From the NCBI RefSeq assembly GCF_004118675.1, contig NZ_SDHZ01000001.1:2232001-2296000 (forward strand): a stretch of 64,000 bases of DNA, read 5' to 3'. Below the pieces are notes generated by a model, which was given only the letters and a program-made list of their open reading frames with translations, was not told where the DNA came from and did no database searches. This stretch comes from Filimonas effusa (GTDB lineage: Bacteria > Bacteroidota > Bacteroidia > Chitinophagales > Chitinophagaceae). The first letter of the stretch is position 1. The number at the start of each line of letters is the position of its first letter. Shown here piece after piece: positions 37,481 to 46,047 of this stretch. The position numbers and the translations under genes are program-made.

Positions 37481-38776
37481 TTAGCAAATTTCAGTGCAAT
37501 GCTTCCCGGTACCCGGACAGGCGCCTGGGAGGACCTCCTGTTGTAACGCGATTTTAAACGAGTGGTTCCCGGAAGAATAGCTGTAATTTATCTTCCATCC
37601 ATTGAGCATACATATTTGCCTGACAATAGCAAGCCCCAGCCCCGTAGATTGCGAGTGTTGCTCTCCTTTTTTAAAACGGTCGAAGATCAGCTCGGGTGGG
37701 AAGGTCAGTGGTAAGCCTGTATTTATAAATATCATTTCATTTTCATGTAACACTACATTTAATCTGCCGTCGCGAGGAGTATAATGTAAGGCGTTTGCAA
37801 GAAGATTTGAGACCACCGTCTCCAGGAGAAACCTGTTCACTACAATTTCAGCTTCTTCTATCCTAAGATCTACCATGATATTTTTTCCCCAAAAAAGCTC
37901 CTCCATTTGTCCGAACTGTGATCGCAGCATGTACCCTACCGAAACAGATTCCTTATCGGCATAGGAATCGTTTTCAAGTTTCGCCAGAAACAGCAACCCT
38001 TTAATTGTTCTTCGCAACCGTTCTACAGCTGCTTTCGACTGCACAATATAACCGGCCATGTCTGCATCCACAACCATTTGAGTCATCCTGTCCAGCTTCG
38101 ACTGAATGATACCTAAAGGTGTTTGCATTTCATGGGAGGCATTTTCAGCGAATTCTTTTAATGCCAGGTATTCACGCCTGCTTCGTTCGGTAAGCTCCTC
38201 CAAAGCATAACGCAATTCATTAAATTCCCTGATATGAGATGGTTCAAAGTGAACCCTCCCGGGTCTGCTGAGCGTGTATGAATTCAATTGCTTCAGGTTA
38301 AAGAAAAATGGCTTCCACAATTTTTTGCTTAAAACATAGTTCAACAACACACCCGCCAGCGCCATCAGCACAGCAGCTATAGACAACAAAAAGAAGATCA
38401 CCTGGTAGTATTTATGCCAACCGATATAGATGATCATGACTTTTATACGATAAGGCTGGCTGCCTATTTTTCGTTCAACCTTGAGGTATTTAAAATCTTC
38501 GTGTTCTTTTGTCACGTAGTCGAATACCAGGGTATCACCTGTTATCTTAGGCGTTTCACTAATCCTGTTAATCTTATCTATTTCTACCAGCGGATAATTT
38601 ACATACCTACCCTGCGCCAGTTCGTTCACGATCATATCTGCCTGGAGATCCAGCTGTTCCAGCATTTCGTTTTCGATCAGCGTCTTTAGCACAAAATAAA
38701 GTATTGTGCCCGTTGAAGAAAGGACTATGATCGTAGAGATCAGGAAATTCCTGGAAGTATAAACAAGCAATTTCAT
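37481..38776 (-). CDS. Sensor histidine kinase (QseC/PmrB-like architecture)
   Basis: A 431-residue inner-membrane sensor. Two transmembrane segments (about 9-30 and 125-150) flank a periplasmic region of about 95 residues. The phosphorylated His lies in FAENASHEMQTPLGIIQSKL, the N box is NLLANALHYTPRDG and the G2 box is STGLGLAIVRQIC. The G1 region is INTGLPLTF, a form common in this Bacteroidota subfamily. The ATG at 38776 overlaps the regulator's stop as ATGA; an ATG four codons earlier is also possible. It ends with an unusual Cys-rich tail (GACPGTGKHCTEIC). The stimulus is unknown. Confidence 0.93.
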   Translation of the reverse strand: MKLLVYTSRNFLISTIIVLSSTGTILYFVLKTLIENEMLEQLDLQADMIVNELAQGRYVNYPLVEIDKINRISETPKITGDTLVFDYVTKEHEDFKYLKVERKIGSQPYRIKVMIIYIGWHKYYQVIFFLLSIAAVLMALAGVLLNYVLSKKLWKPFFFNLKQLNSYTLSRPGRVHFEPSHIREFNELRYALEELTERSRREYLALKEFAENASHEMQTPLGIIQSKLDRMTQMVVDADMAGYIVQSKAAVERLRRTIKGLLFLAKLENDSYADKESVSVGYMLRSQFGQMEELFWGKNIMVDLRIEEAEIVVNRFLLETVVSNLLANALHYTPRDGRLNVVLHENEMIFINTGLPLTFPPELIFDRFKKGEQHSQSTGLGLAIVRQICMLNGWKINYSYSSGNHSFKIALQQEVLPGACPGTGKHCTEIC

Positions 38777-39450
38777 TTTTCTACCCATTTGTAGCCCATT
38801 CCATAAACCGTTTCGAGGTAGTCATCTCCCGAAGCCTTTATAATCTTCTTCCGGAGGTTCATCGTATGGGTATAAATGATATCATAGCTGGCAGCCATAT
38901 CGTAGTTATCTCCCCACAGGTGAGTGGCGATCGACTCCTTGCTCACCACCCGTTTTTTGTTAACGACAAAATATAACAGCAGTTCATATTCTTTTTTAGT
39001 AAGATTTATTTTCTCTCCGTTACAAAAGACTTCTTTCAGCTGGGTATGTATTTCGAGCGTGCCTGATTTTACAACAGCACTTCCTGAATAAAACTTTCTA
39101 CGTTGTATGGCATTAACCCTTGCGTTCAGTTCTTCCATGTAAAACGGCTTGGTCAGGTAGTCATCGGCTCCCATATCAAGGCCTGCCAGCCTGTCTTTAA
39201 GAGAATCACGGGCAGAAAGGATTAAAATGCCCTCTTCCCCTTTTTTCTTTTTCAGTATTTCAAGCAGCTGCAAGCCTGTGCCCCCTGGCAAGGTGATATC
39301 CAGTATCACCATATCATAGGAATAAAGGATGATCTTATCTTCCGCCTGGTTAAAATCAGCGGCACGTTCACATAAATGTCCCTGCTCTTTAAAATAAGCT
39401 TCCATTTCATCCAGCAGATCTATTTCATCTTCAACCAGCAATATCTTCAT
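38773..39450 (-). CDS. OmpR/PhoB-family response regulator
   Basis: A 225-residue regulator. The receiver domain has the acidic pair ED (residues 7-8), phospho-acceptor in MVILDITLPGGTG (Asp about 53), and the conserved Lys in DYLTKPF. The C-terminal winged helix has LTKKEYELLLYFVVNKKRVV and DIIYTHTMNLRKKI, with the end YLETVYGMGYKWVE. It overlaps the kinase gene as ATGA and follows the EamA gene by 12 bp. It is the natural candidate to bind the 11-bp direct repeats before the PAP2 and outer-membrane barrel genes. Confidence 0.95.
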   Translation of the reverse strand: MKILLVEDEIDLLDEMEAYFKEQGHLCERAADFNQAEDKIILYSYDMVILDITLPGGTGLQLLEILKKKKGEEGILILSARDSLKDRLAGLDMGADDYLTKPFYMEELNARVNAIQRRKFYSGSAVVKSGTLEIHTQLKEVFCNGEKINLTKKEYELLLYFVVNKKRVVSKESIATHLWGDNYDMAASYDIIYTHTMNLRKKIIKASGDDYLETVYGMGYKWVEK

Positions 39451-39462
39451 AAAGAAATGATG

Positions 39463-39879
39463 TTATAAGATCAACACTATTGTTCCTGCGATAATTAAAG
39501 CGGCACCCAGCGCCATTTTCCAGGTCAGCACCTCGCCAAGGAACACTACAGACAGCAGTATAGCAATGGCTACGCTCATTTTATCTACAGGCGCCACCTG
39601 GGATACTTTACCCATTTGGAGCGCCTTAAAATAAAAGATCCAGGAAAGTCCCGTGGCCAATCCGGAAAATACGAGGTAGCGCCAGTTTTGTCTCGTCAGC
39701 GTGCCGATACCCGACACATTTCCCTTCCAGAAAAACAAACCCCAGGAAATAACAGTGATCACAACAGTTCTGATGGCCATCGCCAGGTCACTATCAATAT
39801 TGCTAACCCCCTTTTTCGCGAATACTGCTGTCAGCGCCGCAAAAACAGCAGACAACAGTGCATACATCCACCATGTCAT
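39463..39879 (-). CDS. EamA/DMT-family half-size transporter
   Basis: A 138-residue inner-membrane protein with about five hydrophobic segments, equal to one EamA repeat. It begins MTWWMYALLSAVFAALTAVF, contains SGLATGLSWIFYFKALQMGK and ends LGAALIIAGTIVLIL. Single-repeat EamA proteins work as dimers. Relatives include ArnE/ArnF-type lipid flippases and EmrE-like exporters, but no substrate can be assigned. It is co-transcribed with the downstream two-component genes (12-bp gap). Confidence 0.88.
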   Translation of the reverse strand: MTWWMYALLSAVFAALTAVFAKKGVSNIDSDLAMAIRTVVITVISWGLFFWKGNVSGIGTLTRQNWRYLVFSGLATGLSWIFYFKALQMGKVSQVAPVDKMSVAIAILLSVVFLGEVLTWKMALGAALIIAGTIVLIL

Positions 39880-39885
39880 AAAATA

Positions 39886-40011
39886 TTATTTAACTTTTCG
39901 CCCCAATGCCTTTTTATAAGCTACGTATCCATTACGGGCAAGGCCTGCTTTTTTAACGAAATAGTATGGCAGGATCTGTACTCTGGCAGCAAAGCCAGCG
40001 TCCCTTAGCAC
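39886..40011 (-). CDS. Small coding fragment upstream of the EamA gene
   Basis: A 41-codon open frame from a GTG, ending 6 bp before the EamA start. It reads as convincing protein (ILPYYFVKKAGLARNGYVAY, then KKALGRKVK). The frame continues upstream only to a TAG about 30 bases before the GTG, and a second frame there also looks protein-like (MIKESGYSTVY) before its own stop. This suggests either a very small basic protein or the C-terminal remnant of a larger decayed gene. I cannot name the family. Confidence 0.4.
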   Translation of the reverse strand: MLRDAGFAARVQILPYYFVKKAGLARNGYVAYKKALGRKVK

Positions 40012-40328
40012 TGTTTCTTTTCGGAATTTTAATAAACAGTACTATAGCCAGATTCTTTGATCATAACATCCCGGCATCAACTATTGACACTTAAGCCGGG
40101 TGTATATGAAAGAACTTTATACAAGCAAAGCATCCCGGGCTTCCGGATCCATTGATTTCGTGCGTGCAGAATCGCAACCAATTCTAAAGAAATTCTGAGT
40201 TATCGCCTAAAAAAACAGCGGTTTTCTCCAGATTCAAGAAATATTCCGCATCAGCAGGCTACTACTGCTCTCCCGAAGCGCGTCCCTGAAATGGCTTGAG
40301 CCATTCAAAGACAACTCGAAACGGTCAT

Positions 40329-40362
40329 TTCAGAAAAAATTCAGAATCACCTGCCAGGTTTG
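40329..40362 (+). promoter_or_regulatory. Direct-repeat activator site and promoter of the PAP2 gene
   Basis: TTCAGAA at 40329-40335 and again at 40340-40346 (11-bp period), then 8 bp, then CAGGTTTG (40355-40362), a match to the Bacteroidota -7 box TAnnTTTG in all but the first base. The start codon is at 40367, so transcription would begin close to it. The rest of the 487-bp region from 39880 contains a small coding fragment and weaker 11-bp-spaced TTC pairs (40182-40199 and around 40233-40248). Confidence 0.65.
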
Positions 40363-40366
40363 ATGC

Positions 40367-41056
40367 ATGTTAAACAGATCAATCGTCTTCTCCGTTTTAC
40401 TGGCAGCGAACATTTCATTGTTTGCACAGCGCCATGATACTGCAACGCTATATAAACCAGGTTCCATTAACCTGCTTCTTCCTGCAGCCATGCTCGGTTA
40501 TGGGTTTGCATCAATGCATATTACTCGTCTGGAACGGTGGAACCATCATTTACAGGACGGTGTGGCGCAGGCCGATCCCGCCCGGCATGTAAGCGTTGAC
40601 GATTATCTCCAATGGTCTCCTGCCGTAGCTGTTTATGGCCTTAACTTCGCAGGAGTAAAAGGGAAAAACGGCTTCAAGGACAGGACTTTCATTTTTGGCA
40701 TGGCCACTTTATTCCAGGGAGCAGCCACCTATGTTGTCAAGAGAGGCACACACGAAATGCGCCCCGACAGGAGCAATCATCTCTCTTTTCCATCCGGCCA
40801 TACAGCTACCGCTTTTGCAAATGCGGAGTTCATGAGAATGGAATATAAAGACCAATCGCCCTGGTATGGCGTAGCCGGCTATACGGCAGCAGCAGCAACC
40901 GGCTATCTGAGAATGTACAACAACAAACACTGGCTGAATGACGTACTTGCAGGCGCAGCAATAGGAATACTTTCTACCCAGGCATCCTATTTTTTATATC
41001 CCAGAATAAAAAAGTTAACGCAAAAACATCACCACCAGCTTATCCAACAATATTAA
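40367..41056 (+). CDS. PAP2-family phosphatase
   Basis: A 229-residue exported or membrane-bound acid-phosphatase-like enzyme. A signal peptide covers about residues 1-20 (ends SLFAQRHD). The three PAP2 motifs are present: KRGTHEMRPDRS (KxxxxxxRP), FPSGHTATAF and the third motif RMYNNKHWLNDVLAG with its His and Asp. Such enzymes remove phosphate from lipids such as undecaprenyl diphosphate or lipid A, in the periplasm. It is divergent from the EamA/two-component operon and shares a promoter design with the outer-membrane barrel gene that follows, so it is probably under the same regulator. Confidence 0.93.
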   Translation: MLNRSIVFSVLLAANISLFAQRHDTATLYKPGSINLLLPAAMLGYGFASMHITRLERWNHHLQDGVAQADPARHVSVDDYLQWSPAVAVYGLNFAGVKGKNGFKDRTFIFGMATLFQGAATYVVKRGTHEMRPDRSNHLSFPSGHTATAFANAEFMRMEYKDQSPWYGVAGYTAAAATGYLRMYNNKHWLNDVLAGAAIGILSTQASYFLYPRIKKLTQKHHHQLIQQY

Positions 41057-41263
41057 ACAGGAACAATATCCAGATTGTGCAGAGAATGACCTGCGCGTTT
41101 CAGTATGTTTAAAATACTTTTCATGACTATTGCTGTACGTTTTATAGATTGTAAAACAGCTCTGCGACATCAGCGGTATTACTATCGACTTTTTTTATGG
41201 AAACGGCATGCATCATTTCGTTTTACACTGGAAGCAGCTTGCTAATAAACGACTCCCCTGTGT

Positions 41264-43678
41264 CTAAAATTTAAAACTATAACCTACACGAAACACCTGC
41301 GTTTCATAATAGTCGGCACCTACCAGTTTAAAGTCGGCGCCATTGATCACACGTTTGACACGAAGGGTATTGAACAGATCGGAAGCATTTGCAAACAACT
41401 CGCCCCTGCCTTTTTGTATTTGCCTTTTTACTCCTGCGTCAATGGAAAAGCGGGCGCCAACTTCACCCTGTGGCACAAGGTCTTTTGCCTGGTAAATACT
41501 ACTCATTTGCACCTCTGTATTACCTGGCAGCTGCAGCATAACATTCAGTTTAAAGGAACCTGATACCTGTTGCTCTTTTTCAGCAGTATAAATGGAAGGG
41601 ACCGGATACTTGTTTTCTACTGTAAAGGCGTCAATTGTATTACGATAGATATTACCATTCGCATTTAGGGAAAGCCGTTTTGAAAGTTTTTGTTCAAAGA
41701 TCGTTTCGATGCCGGAATTATAACTGCGACCCGCATTCTGGAATACATGATATATTAACGTGCTGCCGGGTTGGGCAGTGGCTATCCTGGCTATAAAACC
41801 ATCGATGATACGATGATAGGCTGCGGCATACACACTTCCCTGCCGCCATGTTGCTTTATATCCGCCTTCAAAAGAATTGGTGAATTGCGGACGCAGGCCA
41901 GGATTACCGACCTTGATGATCTCTGCATCGTCGTACTTCGGGAAAATACGGATATCTACTTCATTAGGCCTGTCTACACGCCTGTTATAAAACAGGGAAA
42001 CCTTATGATGCTCATTGATCTTATATCCCAGCCTCAGGTTAGGGAATGGTTCGGTGTAGTGATAACCATCGCTTTTATACACTACATGATCCGGATTTAC
42101 TTTATAAGTAAGATCAAGGTATTCAAGTCTGATCCCCGCTTCAAGCTCCAGTTTTTTGCTTTCATACACGTAACTACCGTAAACAGCCGGAATTGTTTCC
42201 CTGTAATCAGCCCAACCTCCTGCGGTTGTATCCAGGGGTGAATTAAGCCCGGGAATGAACTTCATATTCGTGGGGATAGTTCTGTAACGCAATTTCAACC
42301 CGGTTTCGATACGGCCATGCCCTAAAGGACGCACATAGTCGGCAGTGATATCGGATACCTGTTCATCGGATAATAATTTGAATGCGTCGTAGCCGGTATA
42401 ACCGGGCATGATGTTGGTGAAGAAGTATTTTTCATTTTCGCGGTGGAAGGTGTAGTTATAGGCAATATTCAGCTTATGTCCTGGCTGTACAAAAGCATGC
42501 TGGTAAATAGCGGAGGCTGTAACGGTGGTTTTCAGTTCGTCTTCCAGGAACTGCCAGAGGCGGCGTTTGGTGGTAAGATCTGCATTGAAAAAAGGCTGGT
42601 CGCCTCTGTCGATGATCTTCTCGCTGCTGAATAGGCCTGAGATAGTAAAAGTATTGTTCTTATCCAATTCCCAGTCTACACCCGCTTTACTTGTAGCAAC
42701 AGTGGTATTCCTGTTTCTTTTGGTTTGCTGGCGGATGGTATCGCCGTTGGCATAGTAACGGTCTACGAATTCATTTTTGTTCAATGTTTGCGTGTACAAA
42801 AAGTCGCCCTGAAAAAAGGCATTCAGTTTATTCTTCCTATAGTTTACGGAAAGCGAAGGGTTGAGTTTTGGAGTCCGCTGATATTGAGGACGGATCCCCG
42901 GCAAATTCTGTTGCTTTATACCGAGCGCTCCCAAACCTCCTGTAAAGCCTATTTTACCATTCAGTCCCTGCTGCCTGTTCTTTTTATAAATAATATTGAT
43001 AATACCTGCCGCACCATTTGCATCGTGACGGGCAGAAGGGTTGTTAATGATCTCTATTCTTTCGATAGAAGATGCAGGTATGTTATCAAGACTGCTCTGC
43101 CCTCCGAAGCCTGTAAGCGCGGTTTGTTTGCCATCGACCAATACAACAACTTTGTCGCTTCCGCGGATCTGGATCTTACCGTCGTCGCTGGCGGTAATGC
43201 CAGGCAGATTTTTCATTGCCTGCAATAAGGAGCCGCCGGATTGGCTGATATTATTACCTACCGTATAGGTTTTCTTATCCATCTGGTTACCCGTTCCATC
43301 CCTGTTGGCTTTTGCCGATACCGTTACCGCCTGCAGAGACGCAGTATCGGCCGAGAGCTCAACGGCTCCTACGTCCAGGAAGTTGCTTAGGGCGCCAACA
43401 AACAATTCTTTTGTAACAGTCTTGTATCCGGCACGTTCAAACTGTAAAAAATAACTTCCGGTTTTGATATCTGAAAAAGCAAACAAGCCTTTCTCATCCG
43501 TAATGGTACCGGTTATAAAACTACTGTCTGCAACGATTTTCAGGTAAACGTTAACATAGGGCACCGGCTGCTTGTTTCCAGCTTCCCTGAGCGATCCGGA
43601 GACCGCGATTTTTGTTGTTTGAGCAGACACGACAGTTTGCATCAGCCCAATGAATAAGGCAATTAATAATACACGCAT
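41264..43678 (-). CDS. TonB-dependent receptor of the outer-membrane beta-barrel (OMP_b-brl_3) type
   Basis: An 804-residue outer-membrane protein. Signal peptide about 1-19, then a carboxypeptidase-regulatory-like domain (about 25-110; VNVYLKIVADSSFITGTITD), a plug (about 125-235) with GSLLQAMKNLPGI, IQIRGSDKVVVLVDGK and NPSARHDANGAAGIINIIYK, and a barrel ending FRVGYSFKF. It has no SusD partner and is a single gene, unlike the SusC proteins here. The ligand is unknown. A promoter with the same repeats and spacing as the PAP2 gene lies in front of it. Confidence 0.93.
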   Translation of the reverse strand: MRVLLIALFIGLMQTVVSAQTTKIAVSGSLREAGNKQPVPYVNVYLKIVADSSFITGTITDEKGLFAFSDIKTGSYFLQFERAGYKTVTKELFVGALSNFLDVGAVELSADTASLQAVTVSAKANRDGTGNQMDKKTYTVGNNISQSGGSLLQAMKNLPGITASDDGKIQIRGSDKVVVLVDGKQTALTGFGGQSSLDNIPASSIERIEIINNPSARHDANGAAGIINIIYKKNRQQGLNGKIGFTGGLGALGIKQQNLPGIRPQYQRTPKLNPSLSVNYRKNKLNAFFQGDFLYTQTLNKNEFVDRYYANGDTIRQQTKRNRNTTVATSKAGVDWELDKNNTFTISGLFSSEKIIDRGDQPFFNADLTTKRRLWQFLEDELKTTVTASAIYQHAFVQPGHKLNIAYNYTFHRENEKYFFTNIMPGYTGYDAFKLLSDEQVSDITADYVRPLGHGRIETGLKLRYRTIPTNMKFIPGLNSPLDTTAGGWADYRETIPAVYGSYVYESKKLELEAGIRLEYLDLTYKVNPDHVVYKSDGYHYTEPFPNLRLGYKINEHHKVSLFYNRRVDRPNEVDIRIFPKYDDAEIIKVGNPGLRPQFTNSFEGGYKATWRQGSVYAAAYHRIIDGFIARIATAQPGSTLIYHVFQNAGRSYNSGIETIFEQKLSKRLSLNANGNIYRNTIDAFTVENKYPVPSIYTAEKEQQVSGSFKLNVMLQLPGNTEVQMSSIYQAKDLVPQGEVGARFSIDAGVKRQIQKGRGELFANASDLFNTLRVKRVINGADFKLVGADYYETQVFRVGYSFKF

Positions 43679-43710
43679 ACCGGATGGGTTAACTTCTATG
43701 ATTATAAAAG

Positions 43711-43744
43711 CAAACCTATTTTTGAATCTTGAAGAAACTCTGAA
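43711..43744 (-). promoter_or_regulatory. Direct-repeat activator site and promoter of the beta-barrel receptor gene
   Basis: Read on the minus strand: TTCAGAG (43744-43738), TTCAAGA 11 bp on (43733-43727), 8 bp, then TAGGTTTG (43718-43711), a perfect TAnnTTTG box. The start codon is 32 bp further. The repeat period and the 8-bp distance equal those in front of the PAP2 gene. Confidence 0.7.
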
Positions 43745-43800
43745 GCCTGTCTTTTAACGGCAAAACTCTCCGGGCGGCTTGTCCTGCTGTTGTCTCATGC

Positions 43801-44054
43801 GGTAAGGTAAGGGACGGCGATGCTGTGGACGAGATCGAAAAAAAGCTTCCCGGCATGGAGGCAGATGAAGCGGTAACATGAGCGTACAGGGCGAACCTAT
43901 CAAGCGGGTGAAGCTGAACGGTAAAGCGTTCTTGGGTGACGAGGCGGCAGCAGCCATCCAGGACCTTCCGGCCGATATAGTAAAGAACCTGCAGGTTATG
44001 GACGATTATGGCGACAAGGCCGAATGCGGTTTTACCTGGGCTTTGTATCACTAA
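43801..44054 (+). pseudogene. Remnant of a TonB-dependent receptor plug domain, frameshifted
   Basis: Two adjoining reading frames together encode one stretch of a receptor plug. Frame one (43801-43881) reads GKVRDGDAVDEIEKKLPGME and then ADEAVT before a TGA. Frame two (from 43878) reads MSVQGEPIKRVKLNGKAFLG, continues DLPADIVKNLQVMDDYGDKA and stops at 44052-44054. In OMP_b-brl_3 receptors these run on directly (K-R-D-G-D-A ... L-P-G ... VQGEPVKRVLVNGKEFF). The rest of the gene is missing at both ends, and the fragment overlaps the next gene's stop by 4 bp. It is the relic of a receptor, not a product of the intact receptor next door, which lacks this sequence. Confidence 0.75.
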
Positions 44055-45052
44055 AGCACTTTATAGAAATAAGGTTTATTGCGAACGATGGTTCCTGTTT
44101 TACCAAGTATGAACAACATGTTATTAACGAATCCGCGGAACTGTTTGAAGGTATAGCGGTTTTTCCGGCCTGCTATTGCCTGTATACAGGCGCCGATGCC
44201 AAAGACGGGGATATCGGCGAGGTACATTGCGAGCATGAAAAACAGCCATCCCAGGCCAAATTCTTTCCTGATACGTACAAAATTGGAGATCATGATCTGG
44301 CGTCCTTTGCGGTCGTACAGGTTATAGTACCCGTGATCCTGGGAGCCAAATGTTTCGTTGGCGGTGCTACCCTGGAGGTGGATGACGTTCAGGTTGCCAT
44401 AGATACAAAGTTTGCCTGTTTTTCGCAGGCGGCTGCACCATTCTGCCTCTTCGGAATAGAGGAAAAAATCTTCGTCGAGCAATCCGGCCTTGTCGATAGC
44501 TGTTCGTTTCACCATCAGGAAAGCGCCATTCACCCAGTCGACCTCTGCGATGTCCGTTGCCTGCTGAATGCTGGGCTTTTTCAGTTTCACACCAAAAGCG
44601 ATCTGCCTGAAGCATTCGCCGAGGAAGGGCAATGGCAACAGGTAGTTCAAGCCGCCTTTCATGGCAAAATTACCGGAGATCTGCGGGGAGCCATCGACAT
44701 TCAGGAGCTGAACGCCACAGGCTACATAGCCGGATGCCGTTAATGCCTGGTAACATTTTTCTATGGCGTGGTCCCTGATCAGCGTATCGGGATTCAGCAG
44801 CAAGACCGTATCGCCCGTGGCTGCGCGAATGCCTGCGTTATTGGCGCGGGCAAACCCGGCATTATATCCCATATCGATCCATTGTACCCGGGGAAAACGC
44901 GTGGTTATTTTCTGCCTGCTATCGTCTCCCGATGCATTATCGACGATTATCCATTGCCAGGCTTCCATATTATCGAATTGTCTGGCAGATTCAAGGCAAT
45001 CTATAATAAGACCGGCCGAACGGTAATTAATAATAATAACGCTTAAACTCAC
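44051..45052 (-). CDS. Glycosyltransferase family 2 (rhamnosyltransferase WbbL-like)
   Basis: A 333-residue GT-A type glycosyltransferase that adds a sugar during surface polysaccharide assembly on the inner face of the cytoplasmic membrane. Motifs: LSVIIINYRSAGLI at the start, IIVDNASGDDS, GDTVLLLNPDT (sugar-nucleotide site) and GLLDEDFFLYSEEAEWCSRL (acceptor/catalytic region). A C-terminal hydrophobic segment (GLGWLFFMLAMYLADIPVFG) may anchor it. It is divergent from the rest of the polysaccharide cluster, with 72 bp between. Confidence 0.93.
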   Translation of the reverse strand: MSLSVIIINYRSAGLIIDCLESARQFDNMEAWQWIIVDNASGDDSRQKITTRFPRVQWIDMGYNAGFARANNAGIRAATGDTVLLLNPDTLIRDHAIEKCYQALTASGYVACGVQLLNVDGSPQISGNFAMKGGLNYLLPLPFLGECFRQIAFGVKLKKPSIQQATDIAEVDWVNGAFLMVKRTAIDKAGLLDEDFFLYSEEAEWCSRLRKTGKLCIYGNLNVIHLQGSTANETFGSQDHGYYNLYDRKGRQIMISNFVRIRKEFGLGWLFFMLAMYLADIPVFGIGACIQAIAGRKNRYTFKQFRGFVNNMLFILGKTGTIVRNKPYFYKVL

Positions 45053-45124
45053 ACGAATAGAGAATTATATTTGCAAGAATAGCTATTTTACGCAGCATTT
45101 TACTATACATAATATATTTAACCA

Positions 45125-46030
45125 TTGGAAACTTTAAGTCCCGTAACGAAGAGCAACCACACTTCTGTTGTACTTGAAATACCGTCCGGCACCATCATCG
45201 GTCAATATCAGCAACTGGGGATAGATGTAACCCGGTTCCTGAAAGATGTTCCTACAGTGCGGTTGCTTCGTTGTAATGATACCGGTTACCGGTTTTATCA
45301 TCCGTTCTCTATTTTTGGCGACGGGGCTTTTTATGACGATCTGCAAACCAATCTCAACGGGTATTATGTAGAAGGAAGAAAAGAGCATCTCAAGGCGCTG
45401 GATATCATCAAATCATCAGATAAAGTACTGGAAGTGGGCAGTGGTTCGGGTTATTTTCTGGGTTTATTAAAAGCCAAACAGGTTGACTGCCGGGGTCTGG
45501 AATTCAACCCGCAGGCGCTGGCAGATGCTGCCGCCAAAGGTTTGACGGTATATAATGAAACACTGGAACATCATGCCCTTTCGCACGAGGGGGAGTATGA
45601 TGTTGTTTGTTCTTTCCAGGTGCTGGAACATATCACCGATATAAAATCCTATTTCGACAGTGCTATCAGGGCATTAAAACCGGGTGGCAAGCTGCTGATC
45701 GGAGTTCCCAATAACAATCCTTATATTTTCCGGCAGGATATATATCACACTTTAAATCTTCCGCCGCATCATGCGGGATTGTGGAACAAGGCCACTTTTG
45801 AGAAGATCCCTTCTTTTTTCCCGGTCACCACATCGGAAATTTATGTAGAGCCGCTGCAGGAGACCAAAGAATGGTACCGGGTACAGATAGATCATTACCG
45901 CCGGCAAAACAAAACCGGTATTGCCCGGCTGCTGCAGTTGATACCGAGGCCTGTATACAAACTGTTTTTGAAGGCATTCTCTTCTTTTATCGAGGGACGT
46001 AATGTTGTGGCAGTGTTCATTAAAAAATAA
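45125..46030 (+). CDS. Class I SAM-dependent methyltransferase
   Basis: A 301-residue methyltransferase. The SAM-binding motif I is KVLEVGSGSGYFLGLL (about residues 99-114), followed by DVVCSFQVLEHITD and LKPGGKLLIGVPNNN. The N-terminal 90 residues (NDTGYRFYHPFSIFGDGAFY) resemble methyltransferases found in sugar clusters. The only early start in frame is TTG at 45125; no ATG lies near. First gene of the plus-strand cluster, probably modifying a sugar or lipid-linked intermediate. Confidence 0.88.
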   Translation: METLSPVTKSNHTSVVLEIPSGTIIGQYQQLGIDVTRFLKDVPTVRLLRCNDTGYRFYHPFSIFGDGAFYDDLQTNLNGYYVEGRKEHLKALDIIKSSDKVLEVGSGSGYFLGLLKAKQVDCRGLEFNPQALADAAAKGLTVYNETLEHHALSHEGEYDVVCSFQVLEHITDIKSYFDSAIRALKPGGKLLIGVPNNNPYIFRQDIYHTLNLPPHHAGLWNKATFEKIPSFFPVTTSEIYVEPLQETKEWYRVQIDHYRRQNKTGIARLLQLIPRPVYKLFLKAFSSFIEGRNVVAVFIKK

Positions 46031-46047
46031 TTGCTTTTATTTACAAC

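Noticed and set aside
41057-41263. 207-bp gap between the PAP2 and receptor genes
   Set aside because: I looked for a small gene or RNA and saw nothing supportable; the two genes converge here.
44024-44743. A 239-codon plus-strand open frame opposite the GT2 glycosyltransferase
   Set aside because: The minus strand carries clear GT2 motifs over the whole stretch; the plus frame has no recognisable domain and is a shadow.
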